Source: Gryllus longicercus (lineage: Eukaryota > Arthropoda > Insecta > Orthoptera > Gryllidae). From it: 64,000 nt of DNA. Position numbers and translations under genes: made by a program. The notes below the pieces were generated by a model. The model was given only the letters and a program-made list of their open reading frames with translations. It made no database searches and had not been told where the DNA came from. Below, piece by piece: positions 12,346 through 24,160 of this stretch. Position 1 is the first letter of the stretch, and each line of letters starts with the position of its first letter. The DNA lies in the NCBI GenBank assembly GCA_038098605.1, contig JAZDUA010000526.1, positions 372,001 through 436,000 on the forward strand, written 5' to 3'.

Positions 12346-12435
12346 GGCAGCAGTGATGGAAGGTAAGGGAGAGGAAACGGAGGAACGCCGAGAAAACCTC
12401 CCGCGAATTTGCTTCACCTATCCACAAATCCCGTA
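12341..12435 (-). mobile_element. SINE family B tail fragment
   Basis: Reverse-complement words (ggatttgtgg, ggttttctcgg, ccgtttcc) match the 3' body of family B. It directly abuts the family A tail. Confidence 0.5.
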
Positions 12436-13150
12436 GAGATCCCTTTTTTGCAGTTATTTCCATGCACAATTTATTTCCATACGTTATTGCAGTTTATGGC
12501 GGAGAAGCCTTCTGTCACCTATATTCAATGTAAAAATTGGTAAAACTGTCAATTGTATCGCTCTAGACGCGGAATACGAATTCACAAAAGATGATGTACC
12601 GCCAGTTAAAGGAAAACAGCTTTTAATATTATTTTTTATGTTCATGATGATTATTAATAAATAAAGACTGTATTAAACTAGACTATAAAATGGAATTCCC
12701 CGGAAAGTAGGGAACAGATATTGTTTTTTGTGCCTACTGAAAGTTTGAGATTCTTAACTTACGTGGTTTTTTCAGTAGGACGACGATGTGCTAGTACCCA
12801 GGCATCTGTCATCCAGAAGGAAGACGATATGCTACTACCCGGGCATCTGTCATACTTTCCAGTGAATATTATTTTAGCGACTGAATAAATACGCTTACTT
12901 GGGCTGTTCTTTGGGTTAATTGGGCCGATAAGCGCATTTGCGTACTACTAATCACTTTTGATGTGAAGTTGCGCATGCGTTGTACTTATCGGGTCGCCCA
13001 CTCCTGTCATGGCAGTGCATAAAAATGAAATATGGCTTGAAATAGTTTCTTATGCACTCGTATGGTAATATCACGGATTGCCTGGGGGTAAAATATCTAA
13101 AGGAGGTGAAGAGAAAATACGTCCAAGTTTTTATATCTTCAGCGTCGGGA
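12436..13150. other. AT-rich stretch with a small tandem duplication
   Basis: No gene. It contains the 41-bp-period duplication at 12782-12853 and a GCGCATGCGT word near 12971. Confidence 0.5.
12782..12853 (+). repeat. 41-bp-period tandem duplication
   Basis: A 31-bp block beginning gacgatgtgctagtaccc (12782-12812) repeats at 12823-12853 with three substitutions. Confidence 0.85.
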
Positions 13151-13160
13151 GGGGGGGGGG
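13151..13160 (+). repeat. 10-G run at SINE 5' edge
   Basis: Ten consecutive G immediately precede the family B copy that starts with tcatggcgtaatggcc. Confidence 0.9.
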
Positions 13161-13390
13161 TCATGGCGTAATGGCCAGCGCACACGCCTTCCGCCTTCTG
13201 GAAATCCACGTGGAATTTGTGGCTAATGAAGCGACCGGACGGCAGATGTTTTCTGGATTCTCTCGTTTCCGCAGTCACTCAGTCTACCTTGGGTCCATTA
13301 CCACTCACCTCGTCGACATCGCTACCGTCTACTTGTCACTTCATCGCTCATCACTTCTTCACTCATGAGTCTCAACAACAACAGCAACTG
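13161..13390 (+). mobile_element. tRNA-derived SINE family B
   Basis: A tRNA-like head remnant (catggcgtaatggccagcgc) is followed by the family word cgtggaatttgtgg (13209-13222) and a tctcgtttccgc block. The end is catgagtctcaacaacaac and caactgaaaggcccc. The B box is eroded. Its last ~30 bp lie inside the 677-bp tandem duplication. Confidence 0.65.
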
Positions 13391-14690
13391 AAAGGCCCCC
13401 AAAACCAAGTGAACGTGATACATCAGTTTTGGTATGCTTATCACATCTGCAATTGATGTAGTATTGCGTTTTACTCTCTGGAAGTATGCTCAAACGTATT
13501 TTATTTCATTTCTCTCTAGAGGCATTAATTGAGAAGTGTTAGGTTAAATTTGTGGAAACATGTATTTTGGGGTAACCGAAATTTTACGCCTAATTGGGCA
13601 AATATCTTTGATTCAATTCTCTAGGAAGAATTTTTTATGCTGACCGAGAGCGTAAATCAACATTCATTAATATATAATTTAATTTGATAGGGGTACGTTT
13701 GTTACTTTTGAATTAAGATTGAACTGAGAAAACAAAGTCAAGAAACATCAGAACAATTAAAAAAACCTGGATTATCTGATTCGATTTTCAAAAATTATTT
13801 AAATATCTTTATTGATGAAAACTCTATTTTAATACTTTTTCACCCTTAGTCACTTTGATCTGTAGACTATTCAATTTATGAATATTTGAAAATTATTATA
13901 GAATTTTGTTATGATGGAAAAATATCAACCACATAAAAACATCGATGTTAAAAAACATTGTTCTAAAAAATCGGTGATACATCGACGTTTGTGAAAAAAA
14001 AATTGATGTTTTGCGAACATCGCCAACGAACATCGCCACTCATGAGTCTCAACAACCACAGCAACTGAATACATCAGTTGAACGTGATACATCAGTTTTG
14101 GTATGCTTATCACATCTGCAATTGATGTAGTATTGCGTTTTACTCTCTGGAAGTATGAACAAACGTATTTTATTTCATTTCTCTCTAGAGGCATTAATTG
14201 AGAAGTGTTAGGTTAAATTTGTGGAAACATGTATTTGGGGGGAAACCGAAATTTTACGCCTAATTGGGCAAATATCTTTGATTCAATTCTTTAGGAAGAA
14301 CTTTTTATGTTTACCGAGAGCGTAAATGAACATTGATTAGTATACAATTTAATTTGAAAGTGGTTTATTAGTTTTGAATAAAGATTTAACTGAGAAAACA
14401 AATTCAAGAAACATCAGAACAATTACAAGAACGTGGATTATCTCATTCGATAATTAAAAAATTGTTTCAACATCTTTATTGACGAAAACTCTATTTTAAT
14501 AATTGTTCACCCTTACTCACTTTGGTCTGTAGACTATTCAATTTATGGATATTTGAAAATTATTATAAAATTTTGTTATGGTGGAAAAATGTCGACCACA
14601 TAAAAACATCGATGTTAAAAAACATAGGTCTAAAAATCGGTGATAAATTGGTTTGTACAAAACATCGGTGTTTTGCGAACATCGCCGACG
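13361..14690 (+). repeat. Tandem duplication, period about 677 bp
   Basis: Copy 1 is 13361-14037 and copy 2 is 14038-14690. They begin with the same actcatgagtctcaacaa word and end in ttttgcgaacatcgcc. By eye, the first ~300 bp are almost identical and the rest diverges further, roughly 90% overall. The last ~120 bp of each copy is rich in aacatcg and acatcgatgtt words reminiscent of hAT-type transposon ends (inference). The frames are AT-rich and not coding. Confidence 0.9.
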
Positions 14691-14714
14691 ATGAGGGACT
14701 CCTACCCGGGAGGA

Positions 14715-15025
14715 GCGGTGGTCGAGTCCGCTGCTGCGTTGGGTATCGGACCCGGAAGCGCGGAGGCGTGGGCGGGGGCGCGGCGGGGTTAGCTGGCGTG
14801 GGCGGCGATTACGCGTCGCGCCTGCCCGTCGCCAGACCGCGCCCCGAGCGACGCCGGTTATTTATGGCGGGTTTCGGATAATTAGCCGCGGCCGCGGCGG
14901 CGGCGTGCTAACACTCCTACGCTGCAGCGAGACGTGGCGGGGAGGGCGGAGGCGGCGCTGGCGGCGGCGGTGGCGGTGCCGCGAAGAGCGGCGACGCGCG
15001 GGGGGAGGGAATGGGCGAAGGAGCG
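14715..15025. promoter_or_regulatory. GC-rich island with homeodomain-like words
   Basis: Extremely CpG-dense, G-rich on the plus strand. It contains TTTATGGCG (14861-14869) and AATTAGCCGC (14880-14889), both of which recur in other islands of this window. Confidence 0.5.
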
Positions 15026-15830
15026 GAGGGTGGGAGGGACCAAGTCGGTCTACGAAGCTTTAGTTCCCGGGAATTAGAAGAGGTTGCGGATGAGGTTACC
15101 AGAACAGAAATCGTTATAAGAATAGAATTATTACGAAAGGATGGTCTGGAATTATTTAAATAGATGACGACTATGTATGTAATATTTATGTATACTAACT
15201 GATATAATGTGCTGAAAATAGGAGATACAATAATGGGATATCTCTCTGAGTTGGAGCTAAAAGTGAATTAAGCGGCATTAGTACAATCGATTACTTCAGT
15301 ACGTATAATTCATATTTTTTGAAATATACAGAATTTTTTGTTGACAATTCGAATTGATCGCTACAGAAGAACTTTAACTTACAACGAATTACTGAATTCT
15401 TAGTGAGTGTAGTTATAGTAGTTATAGTAGTAGTGTAGTTATATGTAGATGATCTGAGATGTGTTTCACCTTTGCTCCCCACGACAAAACTCTACCCGAA
15501 AACCCGTGTGCAATTCGGGACCTGTTCACTTGAGACCAAGAAGCGACGAGGCCAATGCATTACCTGCGCACGTTTCCTTGAGCCTTCGTTCTCCTAGTTG
15601 CGAGAGGAGTGGGAGGGGTCATTATTTCCACGACAGGACTATTTTATCAAAATTTGCGGATCTTTTTCGATGCAAAATAGTTTCTGTTACACGGGAGCAA
15701 ACATTTCTGGTCATCGGATTTTGTCAACGACGCTCGTCGGTATTATTTATGCGTACTGTTACTACTGTTAGTGAAGCAGAGGAGGTATTTCGGGGCTGAA
15801 GGAAATGTGCTTGAGTGACAGCGGGGCGGT
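15026..15830. other. No gene recognised
   Basis: AT-rich with a degenerate gtagttata repeat at about 15410-15450. A mixed-composition part at 15470-15640 is open in one frame but not recognisable. Confidence 0.45.
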
Positions 15831-16315
15831 CCTGGTCGCGAGTGGGTCGCTTTGACCCTCGCGCGCCGCTGCCGGGCGGGGCCCGCGAGTCGACTGGGCC
15901 CTTCCCCGCCCCGCCCCCCCGCCCCCGCTCTCCTTGCTCAGGCCGTCACCACCTAGTCCTCCCCTGTGCGGACTCCACATTCTGCGGCCCGCCTCCTCCG
16001 CTCCTCCCATCCTAGGCCGTCTTCTCCGCTCTGCCTTCGCCGCTTTGTTCTTCCGGCTCCTTTCTCCGTTTCACTCTCCCCGCTTCGCATCCACCGCCTC
16101 CTCTCCCGCCCCGCCCCGCCCCGCCGTGCTGCGCCCATTGCCGTCCCGCGCGCGTAGTGGCGGCGTCTTAGCGCCTGTCGCCGCATGCGAAAGCGGCGCG
16201 AATACATTACGCCCAACGCGCTCTGGAAAAGCGCCCGTGAGTAGTGCGCGAGGCGCCCTAATGAGCCTTACGCAACAGGAAACGCTCCCGTCATTATGTG
16301 GCGTTGTCGCCACGT
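15831..16315. other. GC-rich CpG island
   Basis: Long island, C/T-rich on the plus strand in 15900-16130 (ccgccccgccccgccc near 16110). Several overlapping frames on both strands are compositional. It ends with cacgtgatgagtgg. Confidence 0.6.
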
Positions 16316-18130
16316 GATGAGTGGAAAATGGAAGCTAATGACAGAGCGCGCAGTATCTGCGTCTGAAGTCGGAACGGGCTGCGCCACGGGTTTCGAAAAA
16401 CAAACACCTACTGTGAACTCTTATTCATTCTGAATTAAATGACTTGGAATGTTGGACAATTAGAAGAGTGTGTCATTCTCTCATTCTAAATTAATATTTA
16501 AATAAATTTATATAGTTATTGTAATTCGAATTTTCAAAGTGTATATTCCGACATTTCAAATTTTAGATAAAGAAACGAGCAAATATTGAAAATAAGAAGC
16601 CTAAAATGTTTCCGTTTAGAATACTCTTTTCGCTTCCTCAACGAGTGATGTTACAATGTAAGTCATGGCATTCATTAGTTGCGTTAACTTGAATTCTAAT
16701 ATTATGTCAACTATGTAAATGATACATTTTTTCACCTAGTGTTTAGATTTTCCTTCGCAACAAAAAGTGAATGACGAGTTTCGAATGGATAAACTGCTTC
16801 ATGAGAAATATGTTGTCATTTCCTCATTATAGAACTCAGAATGTTCGCAGTTACAGCAATTTTCCTCCCATATTAACCTCCGGAATACTTGAATGAGTCC
16901 GCTTACTTCATAAGGAAAGTGGCGACCATTGAGTGACAGAGCATGCGATTATAACAGGACTACACGGTTACTATTAATCGATTCAATGAATCGTGAATCA
17001 TACTCAGACACATGGATCGCATGTCTCCAACCTCGTTTCCACGCCGGCGACTACCGCAAGATAGAGTAGAAGAAGCAATTGGTATGCGTCAGCCAATTCT
17101 GAGACTTTTCCAACGTGGCGATATTTGCAGGACGTCTCCTGGTCGCCAGTATTCTGGGGATGTGGAGACGTCTGTTCAGAAGCGCAGAAATAGCGCGCTG
17201 TCTCCATTAAGTGACGTGGAACAACCACCGCCACTAGTGCTGTTTCCCATTATCGTAGAACGAGCAATTTCGCTCGCATTTATTTACTTATAGTATCTGT
17301 TTATTTTGCTTTCGGAGCGAGGTACCATGTTCGGCAACATTTGTGTACTGCCGTGTGATTCCAGCATTCGTAGAGATAATTACGAATGTACTGGATGACG
17401 AGAGGGGAGTATATGAGAGAGGGTGATAAAGTTGGAGCAACTGGGTGAAGTTGGAGTCTGGAGAAACGAATCAATCAGGAAGTGCGGATAGTGTGAATAG
17501 TTTCGCCCTTCCTTAGTAGCGCTAGATGTGAGAGGGGTGAAGAATGCGCTCGTCTTTATTCTGTTGCTTGCTCCCATTTCTTATATGGCATCGCATTTTC
17601 AACTTACATTAAATGCAATGAAAAAAAATAAAGAAGAGTTTGTGAGTTCTTTTTATTGTTGAGAAAATTTCAGGTTAAAAATCATCATCATCATCATCAT
17701 CATACTCAACGAAAATTTGCAGAAGCTCGTGCAATAATAACATGTACGAATTAATAATAATAATAAAATAATAATTATTATTATTACTTACTCTGTAATG
17801 GCAGTAATCCAACTATTCTATAAGCAATAAATTCAAATAATTGTAACAGACAGAAGTAACGAATTTCTGATTGGACTTGAATGTCAATTCCGTAGATATA
17901 TTGCAGCTCTAATGCATTCAGAGAATAGATGATGTGTTTTATCTTGAATCCGTGAGAAAATTACGCGTCCTGAACTGCACACGCACGCCCTTTTAAAAAC
18001 CTGCTCCACTCCGACCGAGTACTACCTGATGGTACCATTAATCAAGCAATGAATTCCAACTACATGCATATCCTTTATACAGTGGACAACATTTCAAGCG
18101 CACAATTATTAGAATATTCAGCACCGTAAT
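16316..18130. other. AT-rich stretch, no gene
   Basis: Mostly AT-rich. A mixed-composition segment at 17000-17250 is open on both strands but resembles no known family. It carries an ATC microsatellite and an AAT/ATT mirror near 17752-17790. Confidence 0.45.
17681..17703 (+). repeat. (ATC)n microsatellite
   Basis: About seven ATC units. Confidence 0.9.
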
Positions 18131-18139
18131 GGCACACTC

Positions 18140-18340
18140 TGCAGCAGGTGACGTCGTCGCCCTTCCGGTAGTGCTCATAATTTTTCATTAGCCGGCGCCG
18201 CTAGTGCCGTCGCCGAGGAGATGGGCGTCGCGACTCCGCGTAACGAGGCGTCGTCAGCCGCCAGGCCTCTTCGTCACGGCCGACGCCGCGCCGCCCGCGC
18301 CGCACCGGACTCGCCTGCCTCGGCTGCCAGAGGGAACGGG
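18140..18340. other. GC-rich CpG island
   Basis: CpG-dense (gccggcgccgctagtgccgtcgccg) with a cattagccgg word. It passes directly into the purine-rich block to the right. Confidence 0.5.
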
Positions 18341-18453
18341 GAGGGAGACAGTGGAGGTTGGCACAGGAACGGAGAGGGAGAGAGAAAGGGAGATGGAGAT
18401 GGGGAAGCAGTAAGAGAAACGCTGTGAGCGAGTGGAGTGAGGAGAAAAGGTCA

Positions 18454-18514
<61 letters not shown>

Positions 18515-18810
18515 GTCAGGGAATATTGAGGAAGAAACTGCTAGAAGAAGACAAGTCGAGATGCAGAGGGAATAAGAGAAATGCAAAGAGCGAATGAAGT
18601 GTGGAGGAGAAATAAAAAGATCAGCGAAAATAAAAAAGAACGGATGAACAAGAGAGAGAAAGAGTCAACGAAGGGGAGAGTAATTGAAAGAAGGAAGGAG
18701 AATGAGTGTGAAAAAGGAAAGGTGAATGAGTAAGGGAGAGAGTGAATGAGAGAAAGAGAGAGGTGAGGAGAGAAACTAACAGAGCAATCAAGAAAAGAGA
18801 TGACAGAAAA
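18325..18810 (+). repeat. Long purine-rich strand block
   Basis: Nearly 490 bp in which the plus strand is mostly G and A, including the GA/GACA microsatellite and a degenerate gaatgagt-containing repeat (18700-18760). This asymmetry can support triplex structures (general knowledge). Frames through it are artefacts. Confidence 0.8.
18459..18513 (+). repeat. (GA)n followed by (GACA)n microsatellite
   Basis: About 18 GA units run to 18494 and continue as about five GACA units. Confidence 0.95.
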
Positions 18811-19734
18811 TAATAATTTTGATTAAAATCATAGCATTACGCGCAGAAAGCACGGACATTTGTGTAATTTGAGATAAAATCATGTTTGCACGTGTGTGAA
18901 CAAGGCGGTAGGAAAGTAGAGACAGCGGTAAGACGAAAGAAAAAGACAAAACGGTGAGAACTGAAATTGAACAATTTAAAAAATAAAACTATGATGCATT
19001 ATATGTAATTATAGAGCAATGAAGTCAATTTTTCTTTGAAAATACAATATTGTAGATTTAACGGTTGAGAGAAAAGGCATGGAAAAACGACAGAGCAGAT
19101 GGAGGCGATCAGAAGAAGAATTTGCTGAACACAGCCTACTCGACGCACATTTTTAGCAGCCTTGTTGCCCTAATTGATTTTTAATGCTAGTTCGCTGTGC
19201 TAACCCAACTATGACAGAACCGGTTGGCGTTTATGTACACGGTTCTAGTTCTACGCTGTCTACTTTTCGAGTAACGTTGGTAATATTAACTAACCTTCTA
19301 CTGGCAGTTTGTTGTCCATCATCTGTTAATTCTCCTTGCTAATTCTAACTTGTTTTTAAAAAAAACATGTCTTGCGCGTTGTTTGAAAAAACTTTGAAAC
19401 GGATTTGGATCTAATTAGTTCAAGGCTATTAACTTCAGTGGTAGTAATTATGAGTAATAAGTACTACAATTTACAATTTTTACAGTATGTTAAAATTATA
19501 TGTATAATTAGTGTATACATAAATAAGATATGAATGAAGGGTAGAATTGTTAAGTCAGTTATTTCACAATCTTTGAAATCAATAATCGACGCCTCAAAAA
19601 CAATTGTGCAATAAATTGTCATCTACTGCAATGCTTTATTATATACCAATGAGTGAACTCTCTTTGGCATAGAGTAAGTCATTGCTGCGAGTATTAAGAA
19701 GGGCATGGGGCCCATGTTGAGTGTAAACTCACAA
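18811..19734. other. AT-rich stretch, nothing recognised
   Basis: AT-rich, with a small ttttaaaaaaaa mirror near 19355. No gene or SINE head. Confidence 0.5.
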
Positions 19735-20035
19735 TTTAATCGAAAAATGCTTTATTTTTCGTGTCGAGACTCAGGCCCTCAGGCCTGCTTTTCCGTCTGA
19801 CAACGCAGATTTCGCAACGCTCCTTTCATCTAGGCACCACTCGGGCGACGAAACAGGCATATTAATTTAGCTCAGAGGCTTCTTTTAGTGGTGAGGATCT
19901 TTTACATGCGTTAAATCTACAACATGGGACAGTTGGATTTACTTCCCCCGAAAGTATTTTTTTGCACTTAAAAATCCACGGCTTCGAACGGGTTTGAACT
20001 CGCGGACTTGGGTATAACAGTCCGCGAGATTGAAG
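19735..20035 (-). mobile_element. tRNA-derived SINE family A
   Basis: Read on the minus strand: a tRNA-like B box (gagttcaaaccc, about 19988-19999), a middle with cttaagtgc-like and catgtaaaagatcctcacc words, then cctgtttcgtcgcccgag, gttgcgaaatctgcg, cagacggaaaagcaggcctgag and gagtctcgacacg. The 3' blocks match 12180-12310 in order. The head abuts the next GC island and its A box is not clear. Confidence 0.75.
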
Positions 20036-20270
20036 CGGGGATGGCGGCGGTTGCCGGGCGGGGGCGGGGGCGGGGGTGGGCGCGGAGGTGGGGGCGTGGG
20101 GAGGTGGGGTCGAGCCGGATTCGCCGCCGCATTAGCTCTGCGCTAATCGAGCGCCGTGGCCGCTCACGACCTGTCACGCCGCGTCGCTTAGCCCAACGCG
20201 CTTTCCCGCGCTCGCCTCTGCACTTAGCGACCGCTCGCCCCTCCCCGCCCTCCCGCCTTGCACCGTCAAC
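20036..20270. promoter_or_regulatory. GC-rich island beside a SINE head
   Basis: It starts with a (GGGGGC)-type run (20058-20110), then gcattagctctgcgctaatcg, a pair of TAAT/ATTA cores in CpG-rich DNA. Confidence 0.45.
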
Positions 20271-21375
20271 ACACAGATTCCGCCGCCGCCCATCGTCCAC
20301 CGCTCATGACATCGTCATTCTATAGCAACCACTACCACTGCTTAACCAGCAATGTAACATCATTGACTCCGTAAACATCATCACAGACATTGTCGTTCCA
20401 TAACCTCCCTTCGCGTCACTCACAGTGTATTGCCAGAGCCAATAGTACTCATCTGCAACCTGTCCTTATCCCTCCCGCCCGGTAATCTACTATTCCAACC
20501 TAACCCATTGCCCTGGCACATCCAACTCCATCATATGAATGATAATCTCAGCCTTACTGCCAACGCCAAAGCATCAACCGTCGTTTTCATAGCCACACGA
20601 GCGTCCTTCACCTGACCACCTCACCGCTCCCCCTTTTTTAATCTTATTTATTTATTTATTTATTTATTTATTTTACGCGAAAAACAGTCGAAAACTGTGT
20701 GACGTGCTACGGGGAGAAATGAATTCTGTGCTGCTTTTCATAATTCTGTGATGCCTACCTTAAGCTTTATTCTAGTTGAATTTTGAATAAAGATATAAAT
20801 GAGCGTTTTTTGCAAGGATTGTTAAGAAAACATTCGCTCTGATGTAATAAAATCTATTTTCAAGGGTACAGACACTTCCTCTGCCTCGTCACTTTTTAAC
20901 CTCCCTTCGCCTCCAACACATCCGATTTCTTTTCCTCCTACTTCTCTTACTCGTACACCTCCTCCAACACAACCACCACCAGCACAGCCATCACCTCCTG
21001 TTCGTCGTCCTCCTCTGCCTGATCACTAGCACAATCACCACCGCCCTCACCATCTTCACGACCATTAGCTCTGTTTGCATCTCGTCCTTAGAAACGCAAT
21101 TCCCATCACCGCCGATGTCTACAACTGTTGTTTAATAATACATGCCCTAATGACGCTACCAAATTTTAAATACAAAAATTATCGGTGTGTGCAGTACATG
21201 GGTACAATCACAACGTTGAAATTCTCATAAGGAATTTTCTCATCAACACAACACATACCGACATATTCCTCAGTTGTCACTTGTTCTGTTGTTCCTTTTA
21301 TTTATATTTTCTTATCATTATGTCCGTTACCTGGGATGAGGAAAGTAAACACAACATAGAGATAACATTGATATC
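20271..21375. other. No gene recognised
   Basis: Mixed composition, C-rich on the plus strand at 20880-21110 with degenerate cctcct and caccac words. A TTTA microsatellite is annotated. Short frames here are not family-like. Confidence 0.45.
20645..20674 (+). repeat. (TTTA)n microsatellite
   Basis: About seven TTTA units. Confidence 0.9.
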
Positions 21376-21458
21376 TCCTTCTTCTTCTTCTTCTTCTTCT
21401 TCTTCTTCTTCTTCTTCTTCTTCTTCTTCTTCTTCTTCTTCAACTTCTTCTTCTTCTT
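21376..21458 (+). repeat. (CTT)n microsatellite
   Basis: More than 20 CTT units with one caa interruption near 21441. It encodes the serine run of an otherwise unremarkable frame. Confidence 0.95.
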
Positions 21459-21489
21459 AAAAGAAAATGTTATGATTCAATCTCCCAGG

Positions 21490-21690
21490 GAATTGGGACA
21501 TATTTCAAGGATGGTCAGTGCATTAATGATTAGGTGACATGATGATGGAACGAAGGTGGGTGGACTAGTAATGGAATAAAAAGCAGGGAAAACGGGAGAA
21601 CCCGCAGAAAACCTTCCGCTTTGTACATCAAAAGTACAGCAGGAACCGACACCTTCATTACATTTCACCGTTGCCTCGGATGACCTTCGC
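21490..21690 (-). mobile_element. SINE family B
   Basis: Its reverse complement contains ggttttctgcgggttctcc, cgttttccctgc and ttattccattactagtcc, the 3' body words shared with 22340-22390 and 46760-46830. The head is degraded. Confidence 0.6.
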
Positions 21691-21739
21691 TCTCCAAAAT
21701 TCCTACTCGACCCCGTCGGGGTCACGGACCTTAATTTAA

Positions 21740-22115
21740 CAATCCCCAAACACCGAGCGGCCCCCCGCAAACATTATTCACGCGCCCCGCCGCCGCGCCG
21801 CCCGGCGACGTATATGGGAGCGGAACGCGCGTCGGGGCGCACAGGGCAGCGCACCGGGTCGGTCGCCCCAGAAGCCCCTCATCGCCGACGCGATGTGCCC
21901 TCTCGCGCCAACAATGGCCGCTCGCCCGCAATTTGGATCTCTTCAAGTGTTGATTTTCCGAATCAATTCCGCGATTGCGCGTTCCGCCGCCAGGCGCGCT
22001 CCCCACCTCGCAATTTGGGCGGCGCGGCGCGGAGCGGCGTGGCGCGGAGCGGCGTGGCGCGGCGCGCCCGCCGTGGCGGCCTCCCGCCGGCGGTGACGCC
22101 GACGCGGTGATTTGT
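21740..22115. promoter_or_regulatory. GC-rich island with GCGGCGTGGC repeats
   Basis: CpG-dense. At 22018-22065 the unit gcggcgtggcgcgga repeats about twice with 15-bp spacing. GCGGCGTGGC is also the core of the array at 45010-45190. Confidence 0.55.
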
Positions 22116-22237
22116 CTCGCATCAAGATGAGTGGCGATCCTGCTGGCGGCTTCCGCTACTTTTGGGCGGGAGGGGGCAGGAGGTGTTTTGTTTATGGTAT
22201 CGTGTTGTTATTGACTAATTTAAACGATTGGCAACTG

Positions 22238-22400
22238 CGTTGGGCTATCCGTGGTGAAGCGGCCAGGCCTAACGTCTTCTAGCTCCGGGACCGGGGTTCA
22301 GTTCCCGGTCGATCTATGAAGAAATTGTGGGCAATTGTGGCTGCGCAAGTTTTTTCAGGAATCTCCCGTTTTGTCTGCTCCTTGTTTCTCTGAGTGCCAT
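22238..22400 (+). mobile_element. tRNA-derived SINE family B
   Basis: The head has an A-box-like cgtggtgaagcggccaggc and a B-box-like ggggttcagttcccgg (about 22287-22302). The body has gaaattgtgggcaattgtgg and aatctcccgttttgtctgc, shared with the other family B copies. Confidence 0.7.
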
Positions 22401-22621
22401 CGTTTCATATCACCCAGCCCATTGTAAGACAAACGAACTTCCGTATTATGATCGTGATAATCCATATACTCGTATTCTTCACACAAAGAACAAATAAAAT
22501 ATTATTTGCTACGTTGTATAGCAAAAACGAAAATATCTTGGTTAACAGTAATGAGAAGTACGTTTATCTTTTGACAAAATATTATTGAGTTCTCCTTCCA
22601 GCTTTCTTCTTCTCTTTTTGC

Positions 22622-22637
22622 GGGGGGGGGGGGGGGG
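22622..22637 (+). repeat. 16-G homopolymer
   Basis: Sixteen consecutive G, flanked by a single C on both sides and then gtgtgtgt. Confidence 0.95.
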
Positions 22638-23495
22638 CGTGTGTGTCAGCAGAAAGAGGAAATATATCTTCTCGTTCTCCTGAAGGATGTCGCTCCCATG
22701 GCTTTCAGCTTGGCAGCTTTTTGGCATCGATTTCTCCTCGTGTTGATGAATTTTTGTTTATAATCATGATGAATAAGATAACTTCCGTTATTTTTAGGTA
22801 GGAGGTGGGAGCGGAAGTAGTATTTTGTAAATAAACTTGTAGTCAATACTCTTGTACGTAAATTCTTAAATGAAGAATGTTTATATGCCAATTGAAACTC
22901 ACTAATCATAAACATGCAATATTTATGATACTGATATTGTATATTATTTTTCATTAAATGAATAAAAATTGAGATATGTGGTATAAATAAAAAGAGTAAC
23001 TTATTTAACAGTTGTAGGGCATACATTTGACTTATGAAAATATGTTATTTCCAAATATTCGACAGTGGAATGCGATTTCCTAAAATGTAATTAGGTGAAA
23101 TCTTTTTCAATGTTTAAAACCCCTTTCTCTTCTGGCGACGACACGACCATGTATGAACCCTACAATATTTCACTCGTAACAAGACGTCCACAGCTGATGA
23201 CGGCAGTTTCCTGTTACTTTTCGGTCAACAGTTATTTCTCAGGGTGTGGGTGAAAGGCGTGGAACGAGCTCTTCCTAAATGCTGCTGTTTTTTAAAAGGA
23301 AGTAATTTGACTCGCGTCCTTGTGTGCTTCATATGTATCTTGTTTTGTCTTCTCACTCGTACTTCAATGTCTACTAGCATTTAAGTAGCAACTTCGTGCA
23401 TATTCTTGAAGGTGATATCGTTGCACAGTGACAGAACCGTAGACGGAACGTCTATCATTATGTTGCCAGACGCAAGGGAAACAATTATCTGCATT

Positions 23496-23503
23496 TGACG
23501 TCA
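23496..23503. promoter_or_regulatory. CRE palindrome
   Basis: Perfect TGACGTCA in AT-rich DNA. This is a motif match only. Confidence 0.3.
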
Positions 23504-23949
23504 TCTGTTTGTGGACTAAATTGCGAAATATCGGAAGTGAAGCTATGATTATAGGCTAAATTGTGGCGCGCTGATATTTGTTATCCAGGGTCATTCTTTT
23601 GCCAGTTAAAATTTCTGTTTCACAAGTCTTCGTCTAAGTGATTTTAGTTATCTATTTAGAACAGAAAATTGAATACAATTCATTGATTAAATAAACTAGT
23701 AATTAGTGAAGATAGCAAAAGATACTTTTTCAAAATTGATTTTTCGTAACTAATTTTCTCTTTATCAATAAATGTAAAGTTAAATTTAGCGTTTACTGAA
23801 ATCGATGCATCATTGTAGACATGAAAACACTAGATTTAATCGTATAATATTCTTTTTTCAATTTAAACGCTTTATGAAGTAGCTCCCAGAAGGTCCCTTT
23901 TAGAAGCAACATAATATGACTCACCACTGAACCACTTAGTGGTTTCCGG

Positions 23950-24160
23950 TCTACCTGACAACTTCAGGGAAGATTAAAAACAAGGCACCTGCAAACCATA
24001 TACCCTACGTCACATGACACCGCACCGGGGAATTTCCTGCGAGAGGGGCGTTTGATCAACAGGCACGCCCCCCCCCCGCACGTCGAACCCGGCACCTCCC
24101 TAGCGAACGGCGTATCCCGCGCGGTGCGCTGCTGGACCAACGCTAAAGGCATTGCGATTA
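23950..24160 (-). mobile_element. tRNA-like SINE (unassigned family)
   Basis: The minus strand reads ggtccagcagcgc, then gccgggttcgacgtgc (B-box-like, about 24080-24095), then a 10-G run (C on plus, 24068-24077) and gcgtgcctgttgatc. The body does not match families A-C. It is a single copy in the window, so boundaries are approximate. Confidence 0.5.

Larger units (their letters stand above)
22401..23945. other. AT-rich stretch with a long G run
   Basis: No gene. It contains a 16-G run (annotated) followed by a short GT run, and TGACGTCA at 23496-23503. Confidence 0.5.
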
